This document shows, one piece after another, positions 44,460-55,359 of a stretch of 64,000 nt of DNA (its first letter is position 1; every line of letters starts with the position of its first letter). Both the position numbers and the translations under genes were made by a program. The notes beneath the pieces were generated by a model. That model was not told the DNA's origin. It saw only the letters and a program-made list of their open reading frames with translations, and did no database searches. The stretch is from assembly GCA_947579605.1 (NCBI GenBank), contig OX388329.1, forward strand, positions 27,940,693 to 28,004,692, in the 5' to 3' direction. This DNA is from Athripsodes cinereus. Taxonomy: Eukaryota; Arthropoda; Insecta; Trichoptera; Leptoceridae.

Positions 44460-46385
44460 TTCACAACACAGCTGGAGCAAGACGAGAACAACAATTGGCG
44501 AAGAACAAAATATGAATCAAATCATATCATTTATAAACTTAGTCAAATTAATAAAATATAATATGTCAAGTTAATTATTTAATTTTCAAATAAATTGTGA
44601 ACAAAATAAATAAATAACAGAAAATGAAACATTGCATATTATTTCAATTATTGTGGTCTATAATAAATAATAAAAATTATCAGATTTTTTAATATATCTT
44701 GGGGTTTAACAAAAGAATAAGAAGAAGTAAACAGGACAACATTGAAGGATAGAAGTTTGTATAAAGGGTATATTTTATATTTTTTAACCATCATAATAAT
44801 ATACACAAACACAATTTGTACGTCGAACATATCAAAATATTTATGTGCAATGAAGACACTACCACATACATGAGTTTATATATGTATGGGTATATAGCTG
44901 AATTATTGCTATAACTAGACGTTACCTATGATTATAAATATACCTAATAGAAGAATATATCGTTAAAATGATTGTGTTAAACGTGTATTTGTAGACTTGT
45001 TAGTTAGTATTAGTTCATGTTGCAAATATTCTTCAATTTAGTTTCGTTGATGCATAGAGTATTCCTAAAATTTTCGAATGTAATTTATAGTCAAGAATTG
45101 ATACAACACATAAAGTTTTAGGATCGAAACTAGACGAATCCAATAATGGCATATTATAATTAAGCATGCATAAATATTCTTAGTTTTAAGTCATATAAAA
45201 CTGCACTTTTTAGTACCTACAGTCAAGTCTCATGAAATTTGTTTGAAAAATAGAAGAGAAAATCAAAGTTAGTAATCAGTCAATTATAATTATTTTCTGG
45301 GTTCTACTGACATTTTACTACCAAATTCCAGTTTCGATACAAACATTGTTGACAGATACTTCAAGTCAATGTGGACAAAGTAAGTTTTGATTGAAGCAAC
45401 CGAGGACAGGTAGGAGTTTTGGAAGATCTCAGGCTGAATTTTTGGATGTGAATCTGGGAAACAGTGGATGCACTAAACCCAAGACAGAAGAGAATGGAAC
45501 ATTATAAGGGCAGGCTTATGTCTAAAGATGTACTCGAAATAACTAAAGAAGAAAAGATTAATTGATGATGTATGCTAAGATATTGCGATGTTTTTTGTAC
45601 CGAATATTCAACATATATTTTTTTCATTAACTTTTATTTGTCAATTGCTAATTTTATTTATTTACTCAAAATCCATAACTGATATTTTATTTTGACTATT
45701 TATTATTATAACAGACTTATTTTACATTTTTTCATTGTTTGACTATCATTTCAATTTCAATTATATTTTTTGTACCAACAAATTAAGTTCTATTCAGGAA
45801 TATTTATATAATTTATAATCAATTTATGTACATGCTGCTACAAGCTGTATTTTTGTCATCGTCTGTCAAATTGTTGTTTTTTTGATTTAACATGTGAAAG
45901 GCTCTGCCGTATAAAAATGTAAATTAATAAATAAATACTTCCTAATCCATGAGGATAAAAGGAACCTTAATGTCTTCTTTTTTATTGACCTGTGTGTTTA
46001 GTGTATTCAGGAGTGAGTCCACTTGTTACCACATTTGTGTAAGATGCTGTGATAATATAAATATTTAGTTATGTGCCATCTCTGAAGACTGTATTTCTGC
46101 CTATAGTATCTCACTCCAGAACTTGTAAACAAAAATGTGAAGTACTCGAAAATGAAATGGCTCAAATAAGGAAATTATCTGCCTTCAATAGCACTCAATC
46201 TTGTTAAACTGATTTGTAGTCACGCAGTGTTATCTTCGGAACGTGATTCTTTATTAGATTTCCATTTCCGTCACTCGAAAAATGCAGAATTACATCCTAA
46301 AAAATATTTATCAAATAAACATGAACACATAGTACTTACTGAGATATTGATTTGCTACATTTCATATTAATAGTAGGAGAAAATA
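44460..46385. other. No gene; LINE tail at 45845-45945
   Basis: GATTTAACATGTGAAAGGCT...AATTAATAAATAAATA at 45885-45940 matches the end at 31640-31698. A stretch at 45395-45545 has LINE-like words (EDR, W, RREW in mixed frames) but is too broken to call. The rest is AT-rich. Confidence 0.4.
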
Positions 46386-46387
46386 TT

Positions 46388-46515
46388 TTATTTATTTATT
46401 CTTTACTATACATTGATACAGAGCAAATTTAACCAAAAATACATTCATGCAATCAATTTACAGAAGGCGAGTTTATCGCAGAGGCGCGATTTCTTCCAAC
46501 TAACCTGATTTCATG
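46388..46515 (-). mobile_element. LINE 3' UTR tail, GGAAGARATCG type, copy 2
   Basis: The minus-strand reading GTTAGTTGGAAGAAATCGCG, CCTCTGCGATAAACTCGCCT, TCTGTAAATTG and AATAAATAAATAAAATA aligns with 29548-29692. Confidence 0.65.
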
Positions 46516-46669
46516 TAACTTTTAAAAAGAAAAAAAACACCCTAGAAGAAGGAAAAGAGAAGGTGTAAAGGAGAAGAATAGATAATGAAACAGATGCCAA
46601 ATTCTGAGTGATAAAGTGATCCTTATATAATTGTACCTAAAAGGTTATTTAGAGATCATCACTATCTCT

Positions 46670-46810
46670 TTGCTTCTCTTGCGGGATGGGCAGAATGATC
46701 GAGCACCACAACTACTCCTAAGCTATTCCCTTCCGTCACTGTCATACAATCGCCCACGAATGCTCTCCTATTCCATAATGTGATCAACGTGTGTCTGGCC
46801 TATGGCATCT
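46670..46810 (-). pseudogene. LINE family D C-terminus scrap
   Basis: Minus-strand reading AFVGDCMTVTEGNSLG then RSFCPSRKRSK. The motif RNCMTVTEAKDVCNDRRKWR at 47333-47610 identifies the family. The two copies face each other 500 bp apart. Confidence 0.55.
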
Positions 46811-47332
46811 GAATTCTATTATGATCTTGCTATTTAATTAAGTCTCCGAGTACCATTCCTATCAGCCATATATATTTTCTTGATCATTCTGTTAATTAAC
46901 ATTGGTTCTTCCAAATTAACCACACCACCTTAACTAGTTTACTTTTATTCTTGATATTATCCCAAATTTCATTTCACGCTCTTTTTGTACATATTTAGAC
47001 GCAAGAAAAGAATACGTCTAGTGACAATTAAATGTTTCTTTGTAATGTATAACTAAAAAATCCAAAATGTATCGATATAAATACTATAAGAACTTTAATT
47101 GTATGATAGTAAGTTAGTGCTTACTTCGTTAGTTTTACTAATTACACCTACGATATTTTACAATGAAGTTGTTCATTAAATACAGATTGTTATAGTAAGT
47201 AAGTATACTACAAATAGTTATTACTTTTATGATTAAGTAAAATAAAAAATTTAATAATAAAGAAAATTCTGAAGTAAAAAAATTACGATCTAACAAAATA
47301 GGTACATAGATATTTTTAGTAAATTTAGATCT

Positions 47333-47612
47333 TTGAATATGTATATTTTAGTTAAGATGGTTTGGGCACGTGGAAAGAATGAATGTGGACAGAATGACAG
47401 AAGACGTGGACGTTCGAGGATCAAATGGCAAGATCGTTTAAATCAAATCCTACAGGACAGTCACGTGTTGAGTTCATTGAACAGGAGAGCACGCATGAGG
47501 AATTGTATGACAGTGACGGAAGCGAAAGATGTATGCAATGATAGAAGGAAGTGGCGCTCGATCCTTTCTGCCTACCCCGCGATGGAAGCGGCGTGATGGT
47601 ATGTATGTATGA
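47333..47612 (+). pseudogene. LINE family D 3' end with (TATG)n tail
   Basis: VRWFGHVERMNVDRM-type start in split frames (LVKMVWARGKNECG), then RRGRSRIKWQDRLNQILQDS, RRARMRNCMTVTEAKDVCND, RRKWRSILSAYP and AMEAA before TGA. After the stop comes TGGTATGTATGTATGA. It parallels 9203-9526 residue for residue but ends in TATG rather than TATAG units, so it is a sister subfamily. 5'-truncated and otherwise fairly intact. Confidence 0.75.
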
Positions 47613-47631
47613 ATACCTATGTATGTTCACC

Positions 47632-47795
47632 TGGACAATTCGCATATATGGACAATTCACATAGATTGAGTTAGTTGCAAAGTAGGATATGAATCATGTG
47701 TTACGTGAATATATGTACAATACGTGATAAAACAATTCACTAAACATTTACATATAACACCCAGACGCATGACAATTTGAAAAAGCCCTGCACCG
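47632..47795 (-). mobile_element. SINE A body, copy 5
   Basis: GACAATTCACATAGATTGAG, TTGCAAAGTAGGATATGAAT, CATATAACACCCAGACGCAT and GACAATTTGAAAAAG match the body and 3' part of copy 3 in the same orientation. The tRNA head is gone. Confidence 0.7.
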
Positions 47796-47929
47796 GCTAT
47801 CAAGGTGCAACATATTATCTGATGTTCATTAAACAAGTACAAAAATATAATAAAATCTCAAGGCATACAGGATGGTAGGCTAGCGTTGGTAGGAATTGAA
47901 GATGTTAAATATCTAATAGTGATGTTTAA

Positions 47930-48005
47930 GAGGACACTCTAAAACTTAGAGAAAAGAGTGTGGGACATTTTTTATATGCTGGAAACTCCGCAAAATTGTT
48001 GTATT
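47930..48005 (-). mobile_element. S repeat, 5' part only
   Basis: AGAGGACACTCTAAAACTTA, GAGAAAAGAGTGTGGGACAT and GCTGGAAACTCCGCAAAAT are the complement of the S 5' end (compare 52440-52508). Confidence 0.6.
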
Positions 48006-48009
48006 AATA

Positions 48010-48795
48010 TTATATGAAAATTATTGGCATGACTATCCATTTTTACTCTGTTCCATTAATTTTGAAGATTATATCTCATTTGAATTTAAGAAGACATGAT
48101 ATTAAATTAAAATAAATTTATACAGGTACATTGCACCAAAAAGAAATATTTACCAAAGCTTTATTTATTTCTCTCATTACCATCTTTGAGCTTTTTACAT
48201 CGACAAATAGTTACATATTGATTTCCGTATTAAATTGGTTATGTTATTACAACAGTTTTGGTGTAATAGATGTACTTTATATTTATCACGCTATAGGTAT
48301 GATTTAACTTAAAGAAATACATCATTTGCAAGAATACGAGTATTAGCGGCGCTTACGAAGGCAGCCTGAACCGATTCGTAAGCGTCGGGACACCTAATAC
48401 TAATATCTCTCTCTGTCCTGCATCATACGTATACATATTATATATGTGCAAAATAAAATATTCATTGCAATGTACCAATAGATTATATCTGCTAATGAAC
48501 TTAAAGGTGCTTCGTGTTTGATGTACACTAAAAAGTAATAAAAAAATAAGTAGGTTTATGTACATATTATTATATGTAGGTATAATACGTGTATAGTTTT
48601 GAGCAGGTGTTACTAGCTATAATATATATACTTCTTTTGGCACTTAAATCATTTTTTATCGTCCGTTGATTGTTTTCGATTGAGAATGTCTGGTCGGGTT
48701 GGAGAATATAGGTCGCATCTTTCACATAATAAAGTCGAGTCTTCTATGCGCGATGTGATGATGCGACCGTACCGCGAACTACTGTGTGTGTGTGT
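48010..48795. other. No gene seen
   Basis: AT-rich. A minus-strand 70-aa frame at 48353-48565 is unmatched. Confidence 0.45.
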
Positions 48796-48799
48796 TGTA

Positions 48800-48984
48800 T
48801 AATATAATGAAATGATCCTATAAATATTTGTCTGTTCGTATGATAATATAATAGTTCATAGACATCGTACGTAATGAGATAAGTCAGAGAGAAAAATACA
48901 CTCTATACAAGATCTCATCTTTTGTTTTGGTCAGGTTATAGGTTAAATATATTATAAATATCTTATAAATCAAGAATATTATTC
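48800..48984 (+). repeat. Dispersed repeat R3, copy 1
   Basis: AATATTTGTCTGTTCGTATG, AATACACTCTATACAAGATC and TCATCTTTTG...GGTTAAATATATTATAAATATC correspond in order to 53140-53305. The family is unknown. It passes directly into an R2 copy, which suggests R3 and R2 may be parts of one larger element. Confidence 0.55.
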
Positions 48985-49147
48985 AAAAAACCTCTCATCT
49001 GCACAACGAACAGATTGTGCAAACTCTATTTAGTACGAAACCGAAAAGGTGTTCCGATGTTAGCGAATTGGCTTAGGCTGGTTTAAATGCAATTTACCCA
49101 TGACGTGTTCACTAATTCCACCAATCCTATTTCAAAACATTACAATC
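48985..49147 (+). repeat. Dispersed repeat R2, copy 2 (uninterrupted)
   Basis: CCTCTCATCTGCACAACGAA, CAGATTGTGCAAACTCTATT, AAAAGGTGTTCCGATGTTAG and GGCTTAGG are followed without interruption by TTTACCCATGACGTGTTC and CCACCAATCCTATTTCAAA. This is the reference copy that shows the 4.3-kb copy is split. Confidence 0.65.
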
Positions 49148-49239
49148 CAATCGTACAAATCCAGTAAAATGTGAAAAATATGTTTAACAGTAACATAATA
49201 GAGTTCGTCGGCAGCTTGGTTGGGATCCGCCAGATCAGG

Positions 49240-49348
49240 TGCCAGAAAACTCTTCTATCACGACACAAGCTTTTAGTAGCTTACTATGAAAGGTGTATAA
49301 GGTTGTATTTGGGTTTATAACAGAACCCAGATAAGTATATCTTAAATA
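49240..49348 (+). mobile_element. SINE B, copy 3
   Basis: GGTGCCAGAAAACTCTTCTA, TCACGACACAAGCTTTTAGT, AGCTTACTATGAAAGGTGTA, GGTTGTATTTGGGTTTATAA and CAGAACCCAGATAAGTATAT. The B box region upstream (GGGATCCGCCAGATCAGGTG) is mutated. Confidence 0.7.
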
Positions 49349-49365
49349 AAAACAAAGATCTTATG

Positions 49366-49548
49366 TATCCACTACTATTACTATACCATCACGGCATATC
49401 CCATGATTGGGGTAACCAGCAGACCAGCTGCATGTAATTAACTGTTCTCTCGATGCTAACAAAAAAATGGAGACGTTCAAGAGTGCAAACCTCAGCGCTG
49501 AATTAATGAAGTAAAATGTCTTTAGTTTTTCGAACGCTATTTTTTTCA
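49366..49548 (-). mobile_element. S repeat (SINE-like), copy 3
   Basis: The complement reads TAAAGACATTTTACTTCATT, AATTCAGCGCTGAGGTTTGC, CATGCAGCTGGTCTGCTGG, TTACCCCAATCATGGGATAT, GCCGTGATGGTATAG and (TAG)n. It covers the 3' two thirds. Confidence 0.7.
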
Positions 49549-49609
49549 AACTTTTCCCAATTCTTAAGAAAGTATACTTAAGTGAATGTTATTTTGTCTC
49601 TTTGATGTT

Positions 49610-49655
49610 TATTTCGGGAGCGAAGCCAGGAAAACTCTGCTAGTTTTGTTTTAGT
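49610..49655 (+). mobile_element. Possible Helitron 3' terminus
   Basis: CGGGAGCGAAGCCAGGAAAA followed by CTCTGCTAGT resembles insect Helitron ends: a short hairpin, then CTAG before a T. The hairpin is imperfect and no 5' TC end was located, so this stays tentative. Confidence 0.3.
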
Positions 49656-50100
49656 TGCCAAACTACTAATCAACTCTTCAGTTTAGAACCGACATAGTAT
49701 ATATAGTTATATTCATATAATTACTTATACGTATAAAATGCTAGACTAAAGTATCTATAGAACTATAGCGTAAAATGATTGCCAACAACAAGCAACTACG
49801 TACATCTCGTATTGTAGATAGATGCATGCCAGAGGTTTCTAATGAATTTATTTGATTACATTTGAAGTTTGTGCGTTAAAGTTGAGAAAATTCATTCTAA
49901 TACAATATTTTTTATAATGTAAAATTAATAACACTGTAATTTTTCACGTATAAGTATGTGTTTCACCAATTAACAATGATTTATACTTAATTGCCGAATT
50001 AACAAAACTGAATCGAACTTATACTAATCGCTGAGTGCTTTCGCCTTGGGGCATCTCCAGGGCAAGAGTTACTCAAAAGTAAAGAATGGAACAGACTTAC

Positions 50101-50705
50101 CTACATTATATTGTCTAAGACTCTAAAGGGATGGATGGAATACAAGAAATTTAAAGAGGGGGTATTTTTATATGTAATAATAGTGAAAGCTGGAATTTGA
50201 ATATTAACAATGTCTTCCTTATTCTCTCTCTCTGGTTTCAATCCTGGGATTGGTTTGCAGCAATTTATCTCTATAATTCTTCTCCTCCACTCCTCCCTGT
50301 CTTGTGCGGTTCTTTTGAATTCTGCATATGATGAGCAGCGCATGTCCACCAACAGGTCCTCCAGGTACTCTCGGCGTGGGCTTCCCCTAGAGTTTGTCCC
50401 CTCGGTCATACCCTCCATTACGGCATGCAAGAGGCCTTCTTGTCGTATTACATGGCCGATCCACCTTGCACGCCTTTCTGACAAGATCTTGAGCAGGTGC
50501 CTTCTTCCTTCGATTCTTTGAAGAACTTCTTCGTTTGTGATGTGGTCTCTCCAGGAAATTCCTAATAGTCTTCTATAGGTCCACATCTCAAACGCCTCTA
50601 GACTTCGTTTATCTCTTTCAGATAGGCACCATGTCTCGCAGCCGTACATCAGGATACTCCATACATAGGTCTTGATGAGGAGTATTCTCAGTCTCAGGTC
50701 TATAT
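50101..50705 (-). pseudogene. LINE family M, reverse transcriptase C-terminal half
   Basis: The longest LINE frame in the window. From about 50705 the minus strand reads NNIDLRLRILLIKTYVWSIL, MYGCETWCLSERDKRSLEAF, EMWTYRRLLGISWRDHITNE, RARWIGHVIRQEGLLHAVME, then RGSPRREYLEDLLVD and TAQDREEWRRRI. This is the thumb and connection region after the RT palm plus the C-terminal tail of an insect endonuclease-reverse transcriptase. The frame stays open to 50101, perhaps beyond the original stop. The palm (YADD) and endonuclease lie upstream and are missing. The related nested copy is at 59641-59987. Confidence 0.85.
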
Positions 50706-51079
50706 TGTTTGATTATATTATTTTCGACTTTTTATTAAATGCAAGTCTACCCTGATGTATACGGCTGTCGACCTTATTAGTGTACATTTATTAATTTTTA
50801 TTGTTTCCACAGCATTTAGTTTACGACCCTTACTTTCCGAGTGTAAAACCATTACATTGTCAGGATGGAATAAGAAAATTGACAGCGTTTTCAATAGGTA
50901 ATAATATTACATTTTAAAATTTATTTATGAATTTATTTGGATGTTTAGATGTAGTAAAACACGTATTATAATAGATAATATGCAAGTATTTTGAAATTGA
51001 GTTTTTAAACATTTTTCCTTTCTAAGAAGGACGTCGGAGATGTATATAAATGTATAATAATTATGTCGCATTATATATA

Positions 51080-51996
51080 GGGGAACATGGGTCACAGTGG
51101 ATCATGTTACACAGTGGATCAATTGAATTATTTTTTTTCCCACTAGTCACAAACCTCTCTGTATTTGTTTGTGTTGAGTTGGTATCATTATCCCTCGAAT
51201 TGATCAGTGAAAGATGAGCTGTTGTTAAATATACACGTGTTTTTCAGCCGAACATAAAATTAATAGAGTATAATTTTTATCACTTTGATTGAATTTATGA
51301 TATTTTCTTAAGAAACACCAACATTTGGACTAATTGTGTATGTCATAGGACTCTTTGTATCCATATACAAGATAGTAATTGGTAAAAAATTTAAGCTATT
51401 ATTGTATATTATTCACAGTTTTGATTTGTATTATATGTGTCAGGGTGGGTCACAGTGGATCATTTACAAATAGAAAACAGTGGATTACGATCCACTGTTA
51501 TCCATAATTATTTTTAATGATAAATCATTAAAATATGCTCTTGTATATTTTTTTAGGTCAACATGCTCCAAAATTGATACACGCAAGACAACAATTGGAT
51601 TACATAGTCATGAATTAAAGCTAAGTGCCAAAGACCAAATATGTATTGAGAAAAAAAGTATCAGAACTAAATCCAAGTTGAAATAAGCAATAATGAGTGA
51701 TGAAATTGATTTTATTTAGCAAAAAATACTAAGATCCACTGTAACCTATTGTAATCCAATGTAATCCGATGAGTGATCCACTGTGACCCACATGTGGGGT
51801 ACAGTGGATCAGTTGCCGTTTGAGAAAAAAACGTACACAATTGTTAAACTACCTGGAATATTGAGAAAAATGTCTCATTATATCCTGAGTAAAAAGTGTC
51901 GCTAAGTAATAGAATAAAAATCTATAAGTTATATAGACTATATTTAAAGTTATAGTTTGAAAAAGAAATACTGATCCACTGTGACCCATGCTCCCC
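51080..51996. mobile_element. 917-bp TA-flanked DNA element with repeated GATCCACTGT
   Basis: The 25-bp terminal inverted repeats (51080-51104 and 51972-51996) match at 24 positions. They begin GGGGARCATGGGTCACAGTG and continue GATCA. TA lies on both sides (51078-51079 and 51997-51998). The motif CAGTGGATC or its complement occurs in the two ends and at six or seven further internal sites (about 51110, 51455, 51477, 51490, 51733, 51775 and 51803), some as facing pairs. No transposase is seen; the 68-aa frame at 51480-51686 starts inside a motif and is incidental. TA target and TIR fit Tc1/mariner/pogo-type mobilisation, by inference. Confidence 0.85.
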
Positions 51997-52261
51997 TACA
52001 GTCTGCGTAAAGATGAAACACTACCTATTGGTTATTAGGAAGAACTTACGAGGAATGATAAGTCTGTCAGTTATTTTGACATCGTATTAATAATAATAGT
52101 AGACAATTTATAATGCGCCGTTTTGTGGAATAAATCCACTCCAAGGGCGCATATTATTACATACGTTATCTGCTCAAGGCTGAGGAAATAAATAATTGTA
52201 TTATGTTATTTGAAAAAAAAAACGAACAATTTTAAATTAACAACAAACATATTCGCTAATT

Positions 52262-52510
52262 TTACCACTACTATTATCCTATCACAGCGTAATATTCCAT
52301 AAGTGGGGTAGCCAGTAGACCAACCGCATACAATAAACATACATACAAACTGTCTTCCTCATAAGGCATTTAGGATGAGTGAGAAACCTCATCACTCCGA
52401 ACTGAAGATTTAAATGTTTTTATTTTTCGAACACTTGCCTTTGACAGGACTCTCGAAAACTTATGGAAAAGAGTGGGGGGCGAAATTTTTATCGGGTGCT
52501 CCACGAAATA
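52262..52510 (-). mobile_element. S repeat (SINE-like), full length, copy 4
   Basis: The complement starts CGTGGAGCACCCGATAAAAA and passes through TTTTCGAGAGTCCTGTCAAA, GGCAAGTGTTCGAAAAATAA, CTAAATGCCTTATGAGGAAG and CTACTGGCTACCCCACTTAT. It ends GATAGGATAATAG with (TAG)n. Both S ends are present, which helps define the ~250-bp unit with the copy at 55103-55355. Confidence 0.75.
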
Positions 52511-52744
52511 ATATAATGTAATTAGCATCCTCTATGTCTGCATTACAATTGAAACACGCTTCTGTTGAGACTTTCACAGTGGGTAGCTAAGCCCTTCCTT
52601 AATACAAATTGATTTTTAAAACATGATATTTATTTCATATAATAATAACCTTTATTGCACAATAAGGAGCATACATAATTACCAAGTTATAAAATAATGT
52701 GATACAAATAAATGACATTGTATTTGACATAACTTTTTGTATTA

Positions 52745-52952
52745 AAAAAAAGATATATCTGGGTTTTTGTTATAAACCCAAATACAACCTTATACACCTT
52801 TCACAGTAAGCTACTAAAAGCTTGTGTCGTGAAAGGGGAGTTTGCCGGCACCAGGTATCGAACCACGGACCCCATGTTCACGAGGCCGAGACTTTACCAG
52901 TACTCTACCAGTACTCTACCTACCTACTCTACTACTCTACCACTAAACTAAA
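52745..52952 (-). mobile_element. SINE B, copy 1 (with tRNA head)
   Basis: On the minus strand, GTGGTAGAGTAG (A-box-like, in a locally duplicated GTAGAGTAC tract) precedes GGTCCGTGGTTCGATACCTG, whose B box is GGTTCGATACC (complement of 52854-52864). Then come GGCAAACTCCCCTTTCACGA, AAGCTTTTAGTAGCTTACTG, GTTGTATTTGGGTTTATAAC and AAAACCCAGATATATC with a T/A-rich tail. The conserved 3' module includes GGGTTT...AAACCC, able to form a hairpin. The family differs from SINE A in head and body. Confidence 0.8.
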
Positions 52953-52954
52953 AA

Positions 52955-53078
52955 CAATTTTGTTTTCGTTATATCAAATATAATGGAGTTTTACAAAATT
53001 AACGTCAACTCAATCAATAAATGACATTGTGCAATGGGCGATTTATCGCAGAAGCGATATCTTCCAACTAATCCATCA
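52955..53078 (-). mobile_element. LINE 3' UTR tail, GGAAGARATCG type, copy 3
   Basis: AATGGGCGATTTATCGCAGA and AGCGATATCTTCCAACTAAT are the complement of the block seen at 46440-46510 and 29645-29690. Shorter and more diverged. Confidence 0.5.
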
Positions 53079-53139
53079 TATATACCCACCATATAATGAT
53101 AATGAATATAGCTTTAATAATATTACAAAAGTCTAATCC

Positions 53140-53305
53140 ACACATAAATATTTGAGTCGGTTCGTATGTGCGTATGTCCTCAATGGACTCTGAAATAAGG
53201 AAAGACAGAAGTAAAATAATACACTCTATACGAGGTCTCATCTCCTGGGCAGGTTTAAGGCTAAAAACATTTTAAATATCTTATGTATTGATAAAGATAT
53301 TACAA
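53140..53305 (+). repeat. Dispersed repeat R3, copy 2
   Basis: AATATTTGAGTCGGTTCGTA, AATACACTCTATACGAGGTC, TCATCTCCTGGGCAGGTTTA and TTTAAATATCTTAT parallel 48800-48984. Unlike that copy it is not followed by R2; a hairpin follows at 53321. Confidence 0.55.
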
Positions 53306-53320
53306 TTTTAATGAGATTCC

Positions 53321-53358
53321 CATACATTCGCTTGACAAAATTGCCAAGCGAATGTATG
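53321..53358. repeat. 14-bp perfect inverted repeat
   Basis: CATACATTCGCTTG (53321-53334) and its exact complement (53345-53358) flank a 10-nt loop. Pairing resumes beyond two mismatches (ATT/AAT). Confidence 0.75.
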
Positions 53359-53359
53359 A

Positions 53360-55100
53360 AAATCCAATATTTATAGTCAAACATTTTTCATTGTATTGAA
53401 TTAATTCCAAAATGGATGTAACAATAAATAAAACAATACTGAAACTAAATAATTAGGGACTGTTTACATAATGAAACATTGTGATTGCTGATGACAAAAA
53501 ATCCTGAATTATGAGAATAAAAATTGCATATTTTTGACATTTTGAGCTATTTTCATAATGGAGGATATTATGAGACCATAGAAATCCATACTGTAGAATA
53601 AGAATAGTATTATGTAAAAAATCCATAAACAATGTTTATTGATCTTTTGTATAAATAAATACAAAAGTACCTCGGTACCAGCCATAAGAACCTATTTATT
53701 TTCGCCTAATATTTTTCTTTACTTTTCATGGCAAATCACTTGAAGATTTATGTAGGTACTACAAACTAAAAATACCAGTTTTAACCCATGTATTTGCACG
53801 GTTTTTGTTTATTTAAACCCGAGCAATGCCGGGTTACAAAAGCTTGTTTAAACATAAAATAATAAAATCTATAAAATTGAACTACATACATAATGGTCAC
53901 TCATCCAAATACTGAACGAAAACAGGCGTATTGAAGTGAATACCACCTAAAGCCTCGATTATTTTGGCATATTTACGCATTTTTTTTCTGTGATTGTTGT
54001 TTAAATATAATGTGTATTTGGGACAGCAATGTCTACTACTTTTTTATTATTAGTTTATTTCCATTGACGGCGACTTCTACTACCGCCGACGTCGCCGGTC
54101 GAGGTTTTAATGGTTCAACTACTTCCCACAATGATCGCAATACTTTTTAGTTTGGTGCTCGATTCTTTCAACTCTATAAAGTTTATTGCATTTTTATGAG
54201 ACTCTTACTTACTAAGTAGTATCATACAGAATTATTATTATTCACTACAATGTTGCCATGATAGTATTAATCTTTTGTATTAGTCTAATCAAACAACTAG
54301 TACGTAGAAAATACGTAACTGTAAGCTAATCAAAGTCTAAATAAAGAGGAAGGATTTTGTCATGGAGAATCTTTCAGGCGAACCTTGAGCCTTTCCCAAG
54401 AAAAAAATTGCGTAATGGATCACATAGGAACTGAAATTCATGGGTGAGAGGGAATGCAACCCTTAATGTATAAAATGTTGTCAAGTATCTGCATCGAAAT
54501 ATATAATCTCATGTCACCACTATGTAGGTATGCAATATCACTGGTTTAAAATAAAAATTAAATTTGCCCTTTTCACCGACACCCTTTGAACTTTTAGAGG
54601 GTAGAAAGATTCTAAAACGGCGCCAATGAAATAAATCTCCCATCACCATCGAAATATCAGAGATTAATAACCTACTACCTATTGAAAATAAAGTTGATAG
54701 TATAGGTATCTGATACCCGATTCATTTTCAACTTGTATTGACGTTCTATGAGAATTGAGCAATCAATTAATTTGAATCTTTTGAAATTCTACGTGCAACT
54801 TTCATAAAAACGAAATAACTTTCATAAAATTTACAATAAGTCTAGTAGAAACATTATTACACAATATTCCCTATATAAAAGTTTCCATTACAATATATTC
54901 GTGTTAATTCATCAAAGTAATTCGTTATAAACGCTTAATTGGAGCATTATATTGTGGATATAGCTGTTGCCTGTTGGTATATAGTAGTAATATTTATGGT
55001 TTGGTATTTGAAGGTGTGGGATGTCTACTGTCTACTGCGGGTACCTTAATACAATACTAGCTACAATATCATATAAATGTTATATAGTTATTCGGTATAT
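53360..55100. other. No gene; possible Helitron-like scrap at 53815-53850
   Basis: AAACCCGAGCAATGCCGGGT followed by TACAAAAGCTTGT has the hairpin-like shape of Helitron 3' ends but lacks the final CTAG, so it is weak. Otherwise AT-rich with no ORF of note. Confidence 0.35.
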
Positions 55101-55102
55101 TC

Positions 55103-55356
55103 CCGTGGAGCACCCGGTAAAGAATTGGTCTCCCACTCTTCTGCGTAAGTTTTCGAGTGTCCTGTAAAAGGCAGGTGTTCGAAAAAAATAAGACATTTTA
55201 CATCTTGAATTCAGCGATGAGGCTTGCCACCCATCCTGAATGTCTTGATTTTATATTGGCACGAAGAGGACAGTTTGCATGTTTCTTACGTGCAGCTGAT
55301 CTGCTGGCTACCCCACTTGTGGGATATGCCGTGATGGTATAGTATAGTATAGTATA
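55103..55356 (+). mobile_element. S repeat (SINE-like), reference copy with (TATAG)n tail
   Basis: Full unit: CGTGGAGCACCCGGTAAAGA, GTCTCCCACTCTTCTGCGTA, CGAGTGTCCTGTAAAAGGCA, GGTGTTCGAAAAAAATAAG, TTCAGCGATGAGGCTTGCCA, TGGCACGAAGAGGACAGTTT, GTGCAGCTGATCTGCTGGCT, ACCCCACTTGTGGGATATGC, CGTGATGGTATAG and three or more TATAG units. No Pol III B box was found, so promoter type is unknown. The last ~45 bp and tail match LINE family D at 9203-9245. Short frames across it are not genes. Confidence 0.8.
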
Positions 55357-55359
55357 TAT

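Noticed and set aside
45395..45545. Possible LINE C-terminus with EDR and RREW words
   Set aside because: Fragments lie in different frames and do not follow the order of any family seen here.
50210..50521. 103-aa plus-strand ORF
   Set aside because: Antisense shadow of LINE M.
51480..51686. 68-aa ORF as transposase of the 917-bp element
   Set aside because: Starts inside a repeated motif and shows no catalytic or DNA-binding pattern.
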